Below, piece after piece: positions 32,232-44,001 of a stretch of 64,000 nucleotides of DNA. The position numbers were made by a program, and so were the translations under genes. Under the pieces are notes generated by a model, which made no database searches, was not told the origin of the DNA, and saw only the letters and a program-made list of their open reading frames with translations. Position 1 is the first letter of the stretch. Each line of letters opens with the position of its first letter. This stretch comes from Fragilaria radians (lineage: Eukaryota > Bacillariophyta > Fragilariophyceae > Fragilariales > Fragilariaceae). The stretch is from contig CAAAJI010000007.1 in NCBI GenBank assembly GCA_900642245.1, positions 173,464-237,463 on the forward strand, given 5' to 3'.

Positions 32232-32672
32232 ATGAAAGAATCAACCTCGAGTGAAGGTGTTTGCATCGAAGATAATTCGAAAGAATTGATTACCCTATCG
32301 CTTCTTATTCAGATATGGAATCGGTTGGATACGTTGGAATTTTCTCCTAGTTTTCAGGGTTCTACCAAACGACGTTTATACCTAAGAGACATGGCATCAT
32401 TGCGACACGATGGCATGATTTACTATTCTCTGGGAGGCACCGATCGGCAGACATTTATTGATACCTTTAAGAGACTGAATCGACAGTTGCAACAGCTCTT
32501 TATGCATTGTTGTTTGACTTGTTTGCAAGAAAATCGTTTCATAAACCAATCAGATATCGCAAAAATCACACAAGATGAACGGGGGAAAAGATGTTTATTG
32601 AACAATGATGACCTTTATCGAAATAAGCGACAGAAAACCACTATGTACGAAGGTGTTTTCTGCTTTTACTAG
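32232..32672 (+). CDS. Small hypothetical protein
   Basis: A 146-residue frame starts at ATG 32232; the in-frame TTG at 32214 is not a credible start. It has balanced, protein-like composition: ITLSLLIQIWNRLDTLEF, SLRHDGMIYYSLGG, TFIDTFKRLNRQLQQLF and a Lys/Arg-rich tail. It appears helical and soluble, with a few cysteines (CCLTCLQ). I recognise no family. It stands alone between retroelement remnants, but its composition differs from the surrounding noise. It could be a real lineage-specific gene or a chance frame. Confidence 0.5.
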   Translation: MKESTSSEGVCIEDNSKELITLSLLIQIWNRLDTLEFSPSFQGSTKRRLYLRDMASLRHDGMIYYSLGGTDRQTFIDTFKRLNRQLQQLFMHCCLTCLQENRFINQSDIAKITQDERGKRCLLNNDDLYRNKRQKTTMYEGVFCFY

Positions 32673-33741
32673 CTTTATTCAGGGTTGTAGGGAAAGGGAA
32701 ACTTTGTCATCGTAACTGAATTGACATCCATTAGAATAAATAAACTATATTAGAGCATACAATATTAAGGCGCGTTGTGAGGTAATCAACATTATATTTG
32801 AAAAGAACGAGATATGAATATGATGAATTGCACTTGCACCACTGACGTCTCCAACATAATGTCACATATAGATCTCATGCCCATTATAATTTTTAGACTA
32901 GTATCACGGAATATCTGCAATTTCCGTGAGAACTCTCCTTTCTCTGAAGGTTATGCTCTCATGATTTTACTCATGTCTTTTATGTTTAAATTGAGTGGTT
33001 TAACTAGAATTTTGACCGGTTCTAGCACAATTGTTCCATGCCAAAATTTGTACATTGCTTTGTAAGGACCAATCCAAAAACACTTTTAGTTTCCAGAAAA
33101 TTGCTGCATTCATTTGTTCATAAGTGTTGGGCATGTCATGTATTACTTTGCACACTCACTCCATCATTACATTGTCTTACACGCTGCAACTGGCTGTTGC
33201 TACTTGATTACAATTTCTTAAGAGCTGTAACTTGCTAGTGACTTGATTGCTAATCTCTGCTTTTTTAATACTTATCTGTAAGCAATAAGATGGACAGTTA
33301 AAGTATCCAGGACAATATCTGTAAATATGTAGAATATCCTTATAATGCCTATTGGTATTGCAATCACTAATTCTTCTATAATTGGTGAAATCTATCTCTT
33401 GCTGCTGGCTACTGGAAAATGGGGCCACTGATTGTAGCTTTAGTTCTGGGCAAACATAACTTGCTATAAGTGATTTCCCGCCTTGATTATGATTCTGAAA
33501 GAATAAAATGAATGAGTTACCGCCGCACTTATGCTTCTGGAACAAGTAAATAAACATGTAAGCATTGCAAGGCAAATATTCTCGAAACTCACTTTTCCTG
33601 AAAGCATTAAAAGTCTCAGATATTGATAAGAAACTTACATTTCATAGATTATCACAATGATGCATGGTTTTTGTATCACCAAAACTACAACCCGTAGGTT
33701 GTGATGTGTGCCCATGGTCTGTGTTGGCTACAGAGACTACC
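32673..33741. other. Intergenic region, no gene recognised
   Basis: AT-rich. The minus-strand frame at 33177-33575 is Cys/Asn/Gln-rich without recognisable features and probably not coding. Confidence 0.4.
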
Positions 33742-34287
33742 TGACATACCTTTGAGTTAAGTTCATTAAGATAATATCTAACACTACAGGTTTTGAGCAA
33801 TACAGCCTAGCAATACTACAATAGGTTGCTAAGACTAAGAGATGTGGGGGTGTACCGATACTGGAGACGTCCAAGTTATTGTCAGTACATGGTCAACAAT
33901 ACTAGAAACAATATTCTTATATTTACTCATATAAATCTAGAATACGCTGCATTGTTAACCATTCTTTCTATACCTTCCACAAATTCAATTAAGACATAGT
34001 CTTATATGATTTTAAAGATGCTTAATATTGCTTATAAATGAAGAAGATCATGCAATATCTTTTCAGGACCGTCATATCAATACGGTAGCAATAACTATAG
34101 ATTCCCAAGTAACAAAGGAGAATCTATCAAGGTTCACAAGTCATGAATCTAGGTTGTGAATCTAAGATCTCATAAGCCTAGAGGCTAAGTGTTGAATCTA
34201 ACATGGAAGTTAAACATCTAATGTAAAAGTAACTTTATTAGATCATAACTTTACAATTTGTATAGACTCTTAGAGCAGCTTAGAGCA
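33742..34287 (-). mobile_element. LTR, copy B (copia family), minus orientation
   Basis: The reverse complement runs from TGCTCTAAGCTGCTCTAAG to GGTATGTCA. It is nearly the same as copy C at 44002-44579, apart from a deletion of about 30 bp in its first quarter. It is attached at its 5' side to an internal fragment (34288-35101), so it is a 3' LTR of a truncated element. Confidence 0.85.
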
Positions 34288-35101
34288 ATGCGCACCACGT
34301 GTTCAAATAGAAGAGATTATTGTTAGGCGGTTGCAAGATGCAAAAGGATATACACTAAAAAGCGGTATTTAGTGTGGTCGTTGCTTTCCCCACCATCTGT
34401 TTATTCCTTTTTTGACAGCATTCATAAATTTACCATCATTCAGCTGAATTGAATCATGGCTTACACCCAAGGTAAGGTATAAGTCAATCTATTCGGAACT
34501 TCCATTCAGTATCAAGCTCAAAAATAATCAAACAACATATCGTCCCAATAAAAGACAGAACCTTCACTCCTCCGAACCCATTGAATAAATTGATCTCGCT
34601 CAATCATTATTAGCACCTTAGGTTCCTCGCTACTTTATCTTCACCTGGCAAAGTGTTTTTTCTAGAGCTGAGCCACAAATATAAGAAATGCCTTCCAATA
34701 CCTTCCAGTGCCTTAACCATCACACATTGTCATCAGTCCCCTCTGACCTAACAAAAATAAGCTTAATGCAAAGTGGCTTTCAACATGTTTCTTTGTCCAT
34801 ACACCAGAAGCATTTTACGGGATAAAACTAGCGCCTATGATGTCAATGCGTACCATGATAGAAGTTGCATAGAGATTTGTGGATGAATCAGATATCTTTG
34901 AATGGATCAGGCATAGCCATACACTTACACTCAGCCTTGTCAGAAGATAAGTTAACACGTTTTCCCAATCTCCAGCTGATAGTCAGATCCAACAATTAGA
35001 GTAAAGGCCCGATCATACTTCTCCAGCTCAATCACCGTTGCTGCAGTTGACAAGACCCCAATCCATTTCATTAAAATTTGGCCGAATCGTTAAGATGAAT
35101 G
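34288..35101 (-). mobile_element. Copia internal 3' fragment belonging to LTR copy B
   Basis: On the minus strand it matches the segment 43223-44001 almost base for base. It includes the RNase H remnant reading VNLSSDKAECKCMA and a remnant of the 'KHVESHFALS' block. Homology to that segment stops abruptly at 35101 (…cattcatctt). Confidence 0.8.
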
Positions 35102-36060
35102 TCGTTATGTCCTTTTAATATGGAAACAGGTATGGAGATATCAGCAGATGCATTTGCCATTAGTGTTAGTAGTTCAAGCCAAAGTACAAAACTTGAAAAA
35201 TACACAGCAATCCGATTCCATACTCCACATCATCATCTGCCACGGTACATCTCAATTATCTCGTATATCTTTGACAAGTTAAGCCTAGTTTATAAACAGT
35301 TAGCAAATTGATTGTACGCATGAACGTTTTCAACAGTTTGTATCATCAATCCTAGATATTACATGAAACTGAAAATTGAAAATGTTGGCACCCCAATTTC
35401 CAATCATTTCCAATTTTTGGGAGGACTCTAGGTTTAAACATCCGGTATTCCTTTTCGATCAAAGCTCTTTTTGCCATGGAAACTGTGCCTTGTTTTCTTG
35501 CCTCTTTTTCTTCACCCTTTTAATCGATCCATTCACTCCCAAGCAGTGTTTTATTCATTTGTGAAGAATTCCGTGTTTCTGGGTATGGATCATCAAAATT
35601 CTTTCTTTGAATGTTAAGTTGTACTTTACTTCAAAGTTAGGTATATGAAAGAAGAAGTGATGATAAGGTGAAGGTTTGCCACCGGTTTAATAGCCGTAAG
35701 AGGCATTTAGCTGTTGAGTGACCAATAATTTAGTAACTTACAATTTGAGTATGAAGAAGCTCTCTAACACATGCTATTAAGCCATTTGGCATGAAAACAT
35801 TTTTGGGTCCGCATCAAGAGCTGGATCAGGGGTAGCAATGAATGGAAATATGCTACCAAGTTTCAGATGTATAAATAATATTTTTGGTGCAGAACTGAAA
35901 CTCCGCTAAGTTTTGATTCACTGACACATGGACACTGCTCCTCCTCTACTCGATACCGACTTGCCCACTGGTCAAACGAGTAGTTGGAAAAGGAATAACT
36001 TCAGTTTTTACTACGAGATTTGATGTCATTGTCTTTGTTTTGGCGCTTTATCGAGACTTA
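35102..36060. other. Intergenic region, promoter side of the APC7-like gene
   Basis: AT-rich, with short frames only. No element or RNA gene recognised. Confidence 0.45.
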
Positions 36061-37641
36061 ATGGAAACGCCGTTGCAATCTGAATGTATAGCTCTTTTCC
36101 AAGCTAAACAGTACCAATCATGTGAAATCGTTGCACAGCTCGAACTTTCTCGATGTCAAAGGACAAGGGCAGCTGCCGTTCCAATGGAGTTAATTGGTGA
36201 CTGTGCTCAAGCTACCCAACAATACCGACGAGCGATTTCGTACTTTCGTAAAGCTGCTCTCATAGTCGAAGACGATTCCTTATTGAGGTGGAAAGAGGCA
36301 CAATGCCTGGCAAAACTTGGATCCGCGATGGAAGGGGCTGCAATTCTAGAGCGAACAACTAATCGAAATTTAGGAATGGCCATGACTCTAGGACACCTGT
36401 ACATCCAAAGTGGACGCCATAAGGATGCAATTAAAGCATTCATGGAAGCGCTCTGTTTGAATTCTTATGCCCTAGAAGCGATTCAATGGCTTGCAATCTT
36501 GGGAGCAGATCGGAATGCCGTTATGACAGCTGTGGAAAAAGGTATTTTGGAAAAATCTCAACGATCTGCATTGCCGATCATCGAGCTTGTTTCTGCTCAC
36601 TTTTTACAGCATCGCAATCAAGCTTCTTTGGCATTAGATGCTTTCACGAAGATGGAAAGGCAATATCCGAACAACATTTATCTCCTTCTTCAAATCGCAG
36701 CACTTCACCTGCAGACTAGTGATGAAGTGAACGCTGAGCGGACATTTGAGCGAATTCGCAATGTTGACGATTGCTGCATGGAAAAAATGGACGAATACGC
36801 CCATTTATTGCAAAAGCGAGGCGCAGAAAGCGCTTTGAATAGCTTAGCGTCTGAAATGCTAGAGCTTGACGATAAGCGACCAGAGCCTTGGGTAATATTA
36901 TCATTATATCAGTATACTCGTCACGATAATGAAAAGGCAATTTCTTTCGTGGATAAAGCTATCAGTTTAGATCAGCGACATTCTTTTGCGCATAGGATCA
37001 AAGGAATTATCTTACTTTCAGATAATGCACCCGATAAAGCTGCGGCATCTTTCTTTCATGCCAACGAGCTATCAAGAGATGTCGCCTCATATGAGGGCTT
37101 GGTTGAGTGTTATTTGGCACGCCATCAATATAAAGAAGCAGTGTGTATGGCACGCGAAGCCATTGAAATCGCTCCCCGAGACTTTAGAGCTGTAACTTTG
37201 GTAGGGTTAGCTTTGTCGCATGCGAAGCCTAATGAAGGGCGAGACAGGGCCAAACGTGCATTTCAAAAAGCCCTTAAATTAGATCCAAGCGCACTTCGAC
37301 CCTTACTTGCGCTTGTTGACATTTATATGCAAGAACGTGATTATGATACATGTGTAGAACTACTACAACGGGGAAAAGAGGGTTTGACTGAATCGCATAC
37401 ATCTCACTCTCATTTTGACACTTTGGATGCAAGACTGGGTGAAATTCATACTCTAAATGAAAATTATACTGAAGCCATGCTTTGTTTTCAACTGGCATTA
37501 AGCTCAAATCCAGATAATTTAGAAGCTCAGCGTGGAATGGATCGACTTGAAAAAGTCATCAGAGGAATTGACCCAGATTCCATGGATGATGGAGATAACG
37601 GTGATGATATAGGACCTGCTGGTATGAATGCTTCTTACTGA
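36061..37641 (+). CDS. APC7: Anaphase-promoting complex subunit 7-like TPR protein
   Basis: The 526-residue protein is almost entirely tetratricopeptide repeats (paired helices of ~34 residues with Ala/Gly/Tyr at repeat positions, e.g. ALTLGHLYIQSGRHKDAIKAF-like units). The assignment to APC7, a scaffold TPR subunit of the APC/C ubiquitin ligase, rests on several features. The central block has MDEYAHLL, RPEPWVILSLY and FVDKAISLDQRHSFAHRIKG. YEGLVECYLA and EALCLNS follow, and the closing MDRLEKVIRGIDPDS precedes a short acidic tail. This order and wording match plant and animal APC7. APC7 helps bind co-activators during mitosis. The frame extends upstream to a TTG at 36040, but the first ATG is 36061. 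Single exon. An alternative would be another TPR subunit such as APC3/8, which I think is less likely. Confidence 0.88.
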   Translation: METPLQSECIALFQAKQYQSCEIVAQLELSRCQRTRAAAVPMELIGDCAQATQQYRRAISYFRKAALIVEDDSLLRWKEAQCLAKLGSAMEGAAILERTTNRNLGMAMTLGHLYIQSGRHKDAIKAFMEALCLNSYALEAIQWLAILGADRNAVMTAVEKGILEKSQRSALPIIELVSAHFLQHRNQASLALDAFTKMERQYPNNIYLLLQIAALHLQTSDEVNAERTFERIRNVDDCCMEKMDEYAHLLQKRGAESALNSLASEMLELDDKRPEPWVILSLYQYTRHDNEKAISFVDKAISLDQRHSFAHRIKGIILLSDNAPDKAAASFFHANELSRDVASYEGLVECYLARHQYKEAVCMAREAIEIAPRDFRAVTLVGLALSHAKPNEGRDRAKRAFQKALKLDPSALRPLLALVDIYMQERDYDTCVELLQRGKEGLTESHTSHSHFDTLDARLGEIHTLNENYTEAMLCFQLALSSNPDNLEAQRGMDRLEKVIRGIDPDSMDDGDNGDDIGPAGMNASY

Positions 37642-39954
37642 TCAATATACTTCCAAAGTATCTCGAAAATCTGCCAAGCTTAAGCTATCTCATCCTTTTA
37701 ACAACGAAAGTGAAGTAATACTATCTAGTTTACTGGAAAAGATAATCTATTTTACAAACAGTGGATAAAAGATTAAGCAACTTAGGAGCAACGCTCAGGG
37801 GAAACAAGATAGATTGTTCCAACTGTAGTCTTAACATACATATGCTTTGCCTTAGAGTGATAGAGAAGTTTCAAAGACTGACTTTTTCAACTCGAACGCT
37901 GATGACAAATCAAAATCAGGATTGAAAAAAAATTGAACACGAAAGGCATTCTATCCATTTTCTTTAAAAAAAAATTCTAAACGCCTTAAAGCTAATACTA
38001 CGGAGAACCAGTTTCATCTGCTAACAACTCCGAATTGAAGCCTAGAAAACCAATGAAGTCGGAATCAATTGAGAGCCAGACCTTAAGACCTGTCATGCAA
38101 ATGTTTTGAGTTTTGATTCCCTTTGTTATAAATAATATAGCGATGAAAAAAATAAATGGGTCATTCTTGAAAGGAAAGCCCTATACTATATCATGCCTTT
38201 AGATTCCGCTTGCAAAGTTTCTTTAATGATCCGATATTTCAACTTAGAAAATCAATTAGCACATATATTGACAACATCAGGATAATCTTGTTTAATTTTC
38301 GGCTTACACTTCATTTTCCCATTGGTCATCTAATTAAGTGTGTTTTTTCACCTCTGTAATTTGTCGAAGCTAATTTGATTGACTGTTGCCTGTTTAATGA
38401 AGTTCTTAACTCTATTCCTGTCATGATGATCAAATTTAAATGTCTTAAGTACAACAACTAGTTTTTTACCTGGCCTTATCAATCCTTTTGTGAATTGAGA
38501 TGGCGTCAGAATGTCAGTCGTCTGTTGTCATTGGATTACTTTTGTACGATTGCCACTTTCATTGTTAGTAATACTTATATAGCCAAAAAGCACGTTTTTG
38601 AATTGCAATAAATGCCTGGGCGCATCAATTTTCTGAGAGTCCAGCAGTTTGAATTAAGTTTAATTTATCTCTTCTGTGATACCTTCCAAGATAACACCTG
38701 CGTGCTTCAATTACTCTGGCATGATTTCACCAAGCAAAATGTGATTGTATATAGCAGATCTAGTGTACCGGACGCAGTTAATTAGTACCATGTTTCACTA
38801 TATAAATGAAATCCTCGTTTGCGTCGTGGAATGCCAGATTTTCAATCTGCCACCGCATACACTAAAGGAAAGTATCTTTCAAGTTAGCTGGTTCTTTATG
38901 TTGATCACTTACCCACTAAGCAAAGTTAGCTTAACCAGCAATCATCTTCGTTCCAGGAATCTAGACATTAATGATTTCTGTTGCTTCTAAATTGAACCAG
39001 CCTTGTATCGTCTTCATTGATCTTACTCTCTTTGGCTCTAAGATATTCTTTTTTCAACTTTGATTGCCATTGATTATTCTTCGTTAACATTCTTGTGGAC
39101 CTCATTTTCATTGACTTGATTTCAGTTTCCAAGTTCCATAACTTTTGCTCAGCCAGATGTTGTCTTGGATCATTTCTATATCTTCTGAGAAAAACTTAAA
39201 TGCACGGTTGCTAATCTGCCAAACTTTCCATAATTGCAACATTTCCCAATGAATTGGGAGATAAAGTGAGCTCAATCATCGGATAATATTCCCTATTGAT
39301 GAAAAGTGTTGAATTTGACTATTTTTAGTATCGGGTTTTAATCGCTAAAAGAAAACTGGTTTTGCTCCATCATTAATCAGGAAATTCGTGTCCTCACTGT
39401 TTGGGCTTTACCTTGACTTCTTTTTTTATTTAAACCGTTAAAATATTTCTCATAAAACTTACTTTCCAGAAATCTCAAAGCTCTATTTTTGAAACCATTC
39501 GCCAAGTCAGACCTCAATACAAGAAACGCTGGAGCATTTATTGCAGCATATTTTATTGCTTGAACGTACAAGCGGGCATTTCGCTCTGAAAAGGTACTAT
39601 CTTTGCTTCATTAATTCAGATTAATTACCTCTCCATCATGCTGCTTGATCCGTCATCAAACAAGATGAAATGTTCGTTTGCGATTTCATTCGCACGTATG
39701 AAACAATTTTTTCATTCCATTGTCTCACCAAATTCTTGTGATTCATCTAGAAATTTTCAAATTCAACTATCAGCTTCCTTTAACTTCTTCAAAACGCTTC
39801 TGCCAGGATTTTGCTTCCCCAATTACTTAATTTTCCAATGAAGATAAGGACTCACAGCTTTATATCGATGACACCTTCAAATATTCCTCTCACTGTTTTT
39901 CTGATACTATCGCTTCACTTGATGTCAACCAGTGTGCAAGTCATTGCAACTCGC
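37642..39954. other. Gene-poor AT-rich region
   Basis: Several short frames without protein character. No known element could be identified here, though decayed transposon sequence is likely given the neighbourhood. Confidence 0.4.
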
Positions 39955-40150
39955 TAAACCTTGATGTACTATATTCTACAATCCTAGAAGGTAATAATTT
40001 AAGATTATAGCTAAGCATATCAAATAAATCTCTACCAAGACATTTCAATTCAAGAGATAATATTTTTGTACCAACATTTGGAGACGCCCAGTGTTGCTAG
40101 TACATGCTAATCTAGATGATAATGATTTCAGATATATTAGCACATCAAAA
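39955..40150 (-). mobile_element. Strongly diverged LTR remnant, copy F
   Basis: On the minus strand, tgtactagcaacactgggcg followed by tctccaaatgttggtaca aligns with tgtactgacaataacttggacgtctccagtatcggtaca of the other LTRs. Other shared words are scattered. Only this part is recognisable, and the limits are uncertain. Confidence 0.4.
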
Positions 40151-41259
40151 GACATAACAAATGACAATCATTATATCTTTTGCTTCTTCCGTTTGCAAAT
40201 ATTAGATTATACTCATCAAAGGTCTCTAAAGTTAGGTGATTATAAATCCCATGTGCTTCACGAACTTTGACATGCCAGGATAGCCGGGAGATAGTAAAGA
40301 ACAGATTGATCTAAACACATACTATTGTAATGAAAAATAAGTCAGTCAAACTCCAATCTTTTACAATTAGAAAGCAAGAGTAGCTTTTCATAATTTCCTT
40401 AAAAAAGGACATAATTTTTCCATTTCAATTCTCTCACAGAGCACATGATATCAACTAGTATGTGTTCTTCTAAGTTAATGCGGGGTCTATAGACCAAACT
40501 TTGCTTGAAAGCTTCCTAAACCTCAATAAACCAAAAGAAACGGAAAATTATGGCCCTACTTTTCGCTATTCTATGTCTAACGCGGCTCTGTATGGATGCG
40601 TCTCGCAACTCTTCCCATTAATGAGCCTCAATAATTGTCATGTTCTGGCATAAATTACTGGATTTACTAAAGTATGATCGAAATAGGTTCCAACGCACAA
40701 ACATAGATACAATAAAGGTAAATGAAAGCGAAAAGGAAGCACACGAAGATAAAGAATTCAATTCAAGAAGGGGAGGGGGTCGGGGGGGGGGGGTCTGTCC
40801 TTTTAGCGTGGTACATACTAGAAACTATGCCTTTCTGTGGACTTAAGTGAACTCCTATTGTATCACGTACTTGATTGTTAAATTGAATATACAAATGTTA
40901 ACGCTTACAAGAACAGATTCAACAGTTACAGTACTTTGACTAGCATTGTTGGAGTAGGTTTGATTTATTTTCTGGAAACGTTATTGGAGCTCTCCGTTCA
41001 AAATGATACTAACGAGGTTCAGTATCTGAAACTTTTAGGCGCGCATCGCAACGGAAAACCTATGGACATGTGATTTGATTTTTGATTTCCATGTTTGGCA
41101 AAGTTGATTCAAACCGTTGAACCAGTCTTGATCGTACCCTTCCAGTAAACTCCTAGTGAGTAAGGAATATCCGACCAAAATCTCGTAAACATCAACCCTG
41201 TTTGCATTTATCGATCGTGTCGAATTTTCATTAAGTAACTCACAATCGCATCCATTAAA
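40151..41259. other. Intergenic region with a long G tract
   Basis: Promoter side of the metalloprotease-like gene. It contains a G-rich run at 40769-40793. No gene recognised; the frame at 40640-40846 merely reads through the G tract. Confidence 0.45.
40769..40793 (+). repeat. G-rich tract (possible G-quadruplex)
   Basis: Three G runs of about 4, 5 and 12 bases are separated by single or double other bases (a, tc). Such clusters can form G-quadruplexes. A 12-G homopolymer is also a common place for sequencing error. Confidence 0.7.
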
Positions 41260-42189
41260 ATGAGTTGTTGTTCCGGCATCATCACTTTCATCTTAGTTGC
41301 TGCCATTGGTATAGGACTTGGTCTTTATTTTGGAGTTTTCACCAAGAAAGACCTCGACGATATCGCTGGCGCTTTCAGAGACGGATTCAATGATATTTTG
41401 GATGGTGATCCATTTGCTATGGAAAAGGTTAACTCCACTGTATATCTCTGGGTCGGCAGCAGGGGTAAAGGTGGACTTTCTTTGGAACTCTTGAATGCCT
41501 TGGATGATTCTTGGCAAACATACTTTGAACAAGCAGTTTCAGATTGGGAATCGGGTTCTCCTGATGCCTTGTCTCTCACAACTTCCAAAGTTACTGCCGA
41601 ATCTGAGTGCGAACAAGTCGATGGCGTCATGAAAGTGTGTAATGGAGACTATGGGGATACAGGGTGGCGAGGTATTAATGAAATTCTACTAAATGCCAAT
41701 AATCGTATTGTGAGTAGTGCCGCAAAGATGAATGAATATTATTTGACATCTACAACGAGCAGCAATGATAAACAGTATACGATGTGTCACGAAATCGGAC
41801 ATGGCTTTGGTTTGCCTCATACAGATGAGAACTTTCTCAATGCTGCGCTGGGTGACTGTTTAGATTATTCATCCAATGTTGCGAAGAATCTTAAGCCCGG
41901 TCAAGTTAATTATGATAAACTGGTAGACGCATACGGTGTTGTCGGAAGACTTCGTTGGCTTAGACTAAGTCCTTTGAGCCAGATTTCTGAAGAAAGTTTA
42001 TCGGTCATCGAAACTCCTAAGTCTGTCTCTAATTTGTTAAGGCAAAAGGTTCAATCATTTAAGGTTGGAATTGAGAATGAAGGTTGGATACCTTTGAGGA
42101 AACATAGTCTTGGTGAAGTACACGCAATCGACTTAGGTGGAGGATATCGTGGACAAATCGACCTACTGCTGGCATCAAACTCAAATTAG
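41260..42189 (+). CDS. Membrane-anchored metzincin-like metalloprotease
   Basis: The 309-residue protein has an N-terminal signal anchor (residues ~7-27, IITFILVAAIGIGLGLYFGVF) and a lumenal or extracellular domain. The zinc motif is CHEIGHGFGLPHTDE, with H177, E178, H181 and H187 in the spacing HExxHxxGxxH of metzincins. The expected Met-turn region follows as GDCLDYSSN (199-206) with Leu at the Met position. Paired cysteines (C117, C127, C176, C200) suggest disulfides, consistent with a secretory-pathway location. The C-terminal ~100 residues have no recognisable domain. I recall similar short membrane-anchored HExxHxxGLPHTD proteins as multi-gene families in diatoms; substrates are unknown. 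Single exon. Confidence 0.8.
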   Translation: MSCCSGIITFILVAAIGIGLGLYFGVFTKKDLDDIAGAFRDGFNDILDGDPFAMEKVNSTVYLWVGSRGKGGLSLELLNALDDSWQTYFEQAVSDWESGSPDALSLTTSKVTAESECEQVDGVMKVCNGDYGDTGWRGINEILLNANNRIVSSAAKMNEYYLTSTTSSNDKQYTMCHEIGHGFGLPHTDENFLNAALGDCLDYSSNVAKNLKPGQVNYDKLVDAYGVVGRLRWLRLSPLSQISEESLSVIETPKSVSNLLRQKVQSFKVGIENEGWIPLRKHSLGEVHAIDLGGGYRGQIDLLLASNSN

Positions 42190-42906
42190 CTATTCCTAGC
42201 AGGTTTCATCTCACGCACAAATAAAAACAATCTAAACACATTACAACATCAAACCACTCGACAAATTCTTTAGTTTCCTGTCAATGAGTATCTAGAAAAT
42301 TTAAAGCACCATATTCATATCTATCCCACTTTTTAATGGAAAAATTCCAAGTAAAGTCACATGAAATGGTCTATAAAGTAGGTTAGTCATGTTTTGCATA
42401 TTTACACAATACATAAAATGGTTTTCTAGATTTAGTTCCTCAGAGGCATCTTTATTATGAATATTTATTTCATCAAACGTACCAAAGCCTAGTGTACGAT
42501 ATTTAAAATACATTATTTATGCTGGAAGGGATAGAACTACTTTGAATTCATCCTAATCCTAGCACATGACCATTTTTTCTTCCATGTGTATGGCATTAAT
42601 ATTCAATGTGAATGACAAATTCTCTTTTCTGAAATCCTGACAAAAGAGAATCCCTTTGTCGAATTCCAACTACTGATGTGAGAGCGTAAACAATCAGTCT
42701 CATGATGAATAGCCAGTGCATTGTTTCCTTTACTTTTACTGGATTCTAGGCTTTATTTTGTGGCTGAATTCATTGTATAGTTCACATACAATTAATTTCA
42801 TTGTCTTTCTCCTCCTGTGGATATTTAGACTCAAGATCATGTCAAAATATGCCATTGACGTTTTTCAAGTTCGATAATAATTCATCCAACACTATGCTGA
42901 CAGCTG
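42190..42906. other. Intergenic region, no gene recognised
   Basis: AT-rich spacer between the metalloprotease-like gene and a retroelement fragment. Confidence 0.45.
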
Positions 42907-44001
42907 GTGGGAAGACCAGTCTTTCTACATAACTCTAAATTAAAATCCACTACAAGGTACCATCCAACACTAGAGCTAATTGCCTACATAGAGCAGAGAT
43001 TTCAAATAAATAGAATAAATAAGGAAGGAGAAAGCAAAATTCTGAATAAAAGGAACAATATTATGCAATTCTGGTCCAGGTCTGGTGTGAAAATGTTCCA
43101 ATATTGGATCAAATACTCCCGTCCAGACATTGAAAATGGTGCGAGAGAGCTTTCTAAATATGTGGACAACGCAGCGCCACTGTGGATGTTGAGGGAGACA
43201 AAGTCTGAATTATATACTGGGTCATTCATCTTAACGATTCGGCCAAATTTTAATGAAATGGATTGGGGTCTTGTCAACTGCAGCAACGGTGATTGAGCTG
43301 GAGAAGTATGATCGGGCCTTTAATCTAATTGTTGGATGTGACTATCAGCTGGAGATTGGGAAAACGTGTTACCTTATCTTGTGACGAGGCTGAGTGTAAG
43401 TACATGGCTATGCGTTCAAAGATATCTGATTCATCCACAAAATCTCTATACAACTTCTATCATGGTCCGCATTGACATCATAGGCGCTAGTTTTATCCCG
43501 TAAATTGCTTCTGGTGTATGGACAGAGAAACATGTTGAAAGCCACTTTGCATTAAGCTTATTTTTGTTAGGTCAGAGGGGACTGATGACAATGTGTGATG
43601 GTTAAGGCACTGGAAGGTATTGGAAGGCATTTCTTATATTTGTGGCTCAACTCTAGAAGAAACACTTTGCCAGGTGAAGATAAAGTAGCGGTGCTAATAA
43701 TGATTGAGCGAGATCAATTTTTCCAATGGGTTCGGAGGAGTGAAGGTTCTTTCTTTTATTGAGACGATATGTTGTTTGATTATTTTTGAGCTTGATACTG
43801 AATGGAAATTCCGAATAGATTGTCTTATACCTTACCTTGGGTGTAAGCCATGATTCAATTCAGCTGAGTGGTGGTAAATTTATGAATGCTGTCAAAAAAG
43901 GAATAAACAGGTGGTGGGCAAAGCAACGACCACACTAAATGCCGCTTTTTAGTGTATATCCTTTGCATCTAATCTCTTCTATTTGAACACGTGGTGCACA
44001 T
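42907..44001 (+). mobile_element. Copia RT/RNase H fragment belonging to LTR copy C
   Basis: The plus strand encodes remnants in the right order for the 3' end of copia pol. First comes YSRPDIENGARELSKY (~43114-43161; cf. 'WSRPDILNAVRELSRY', the RT/RNase H connection). Next is VTLSCDEAECKYMA (43368-43409; the RNase H 'VTLSSTEAEYxA' motif). Last is EKHVESHFALS (~43525-43557; cf. 'KHIDVRYHFVRE'). Frame changes and stops show decay. The segment from 43223 onwards is shared with 34288-35101. The left limit is approximate. Confidence 0.8.

Noticed and set aside
33177..33575. 132-residue minus-strand frame beside LTR copy B
   Set aside because: Cys/Asn/Gln-rich with no domain, no promoter context and no family resemblance. 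Probably chance.
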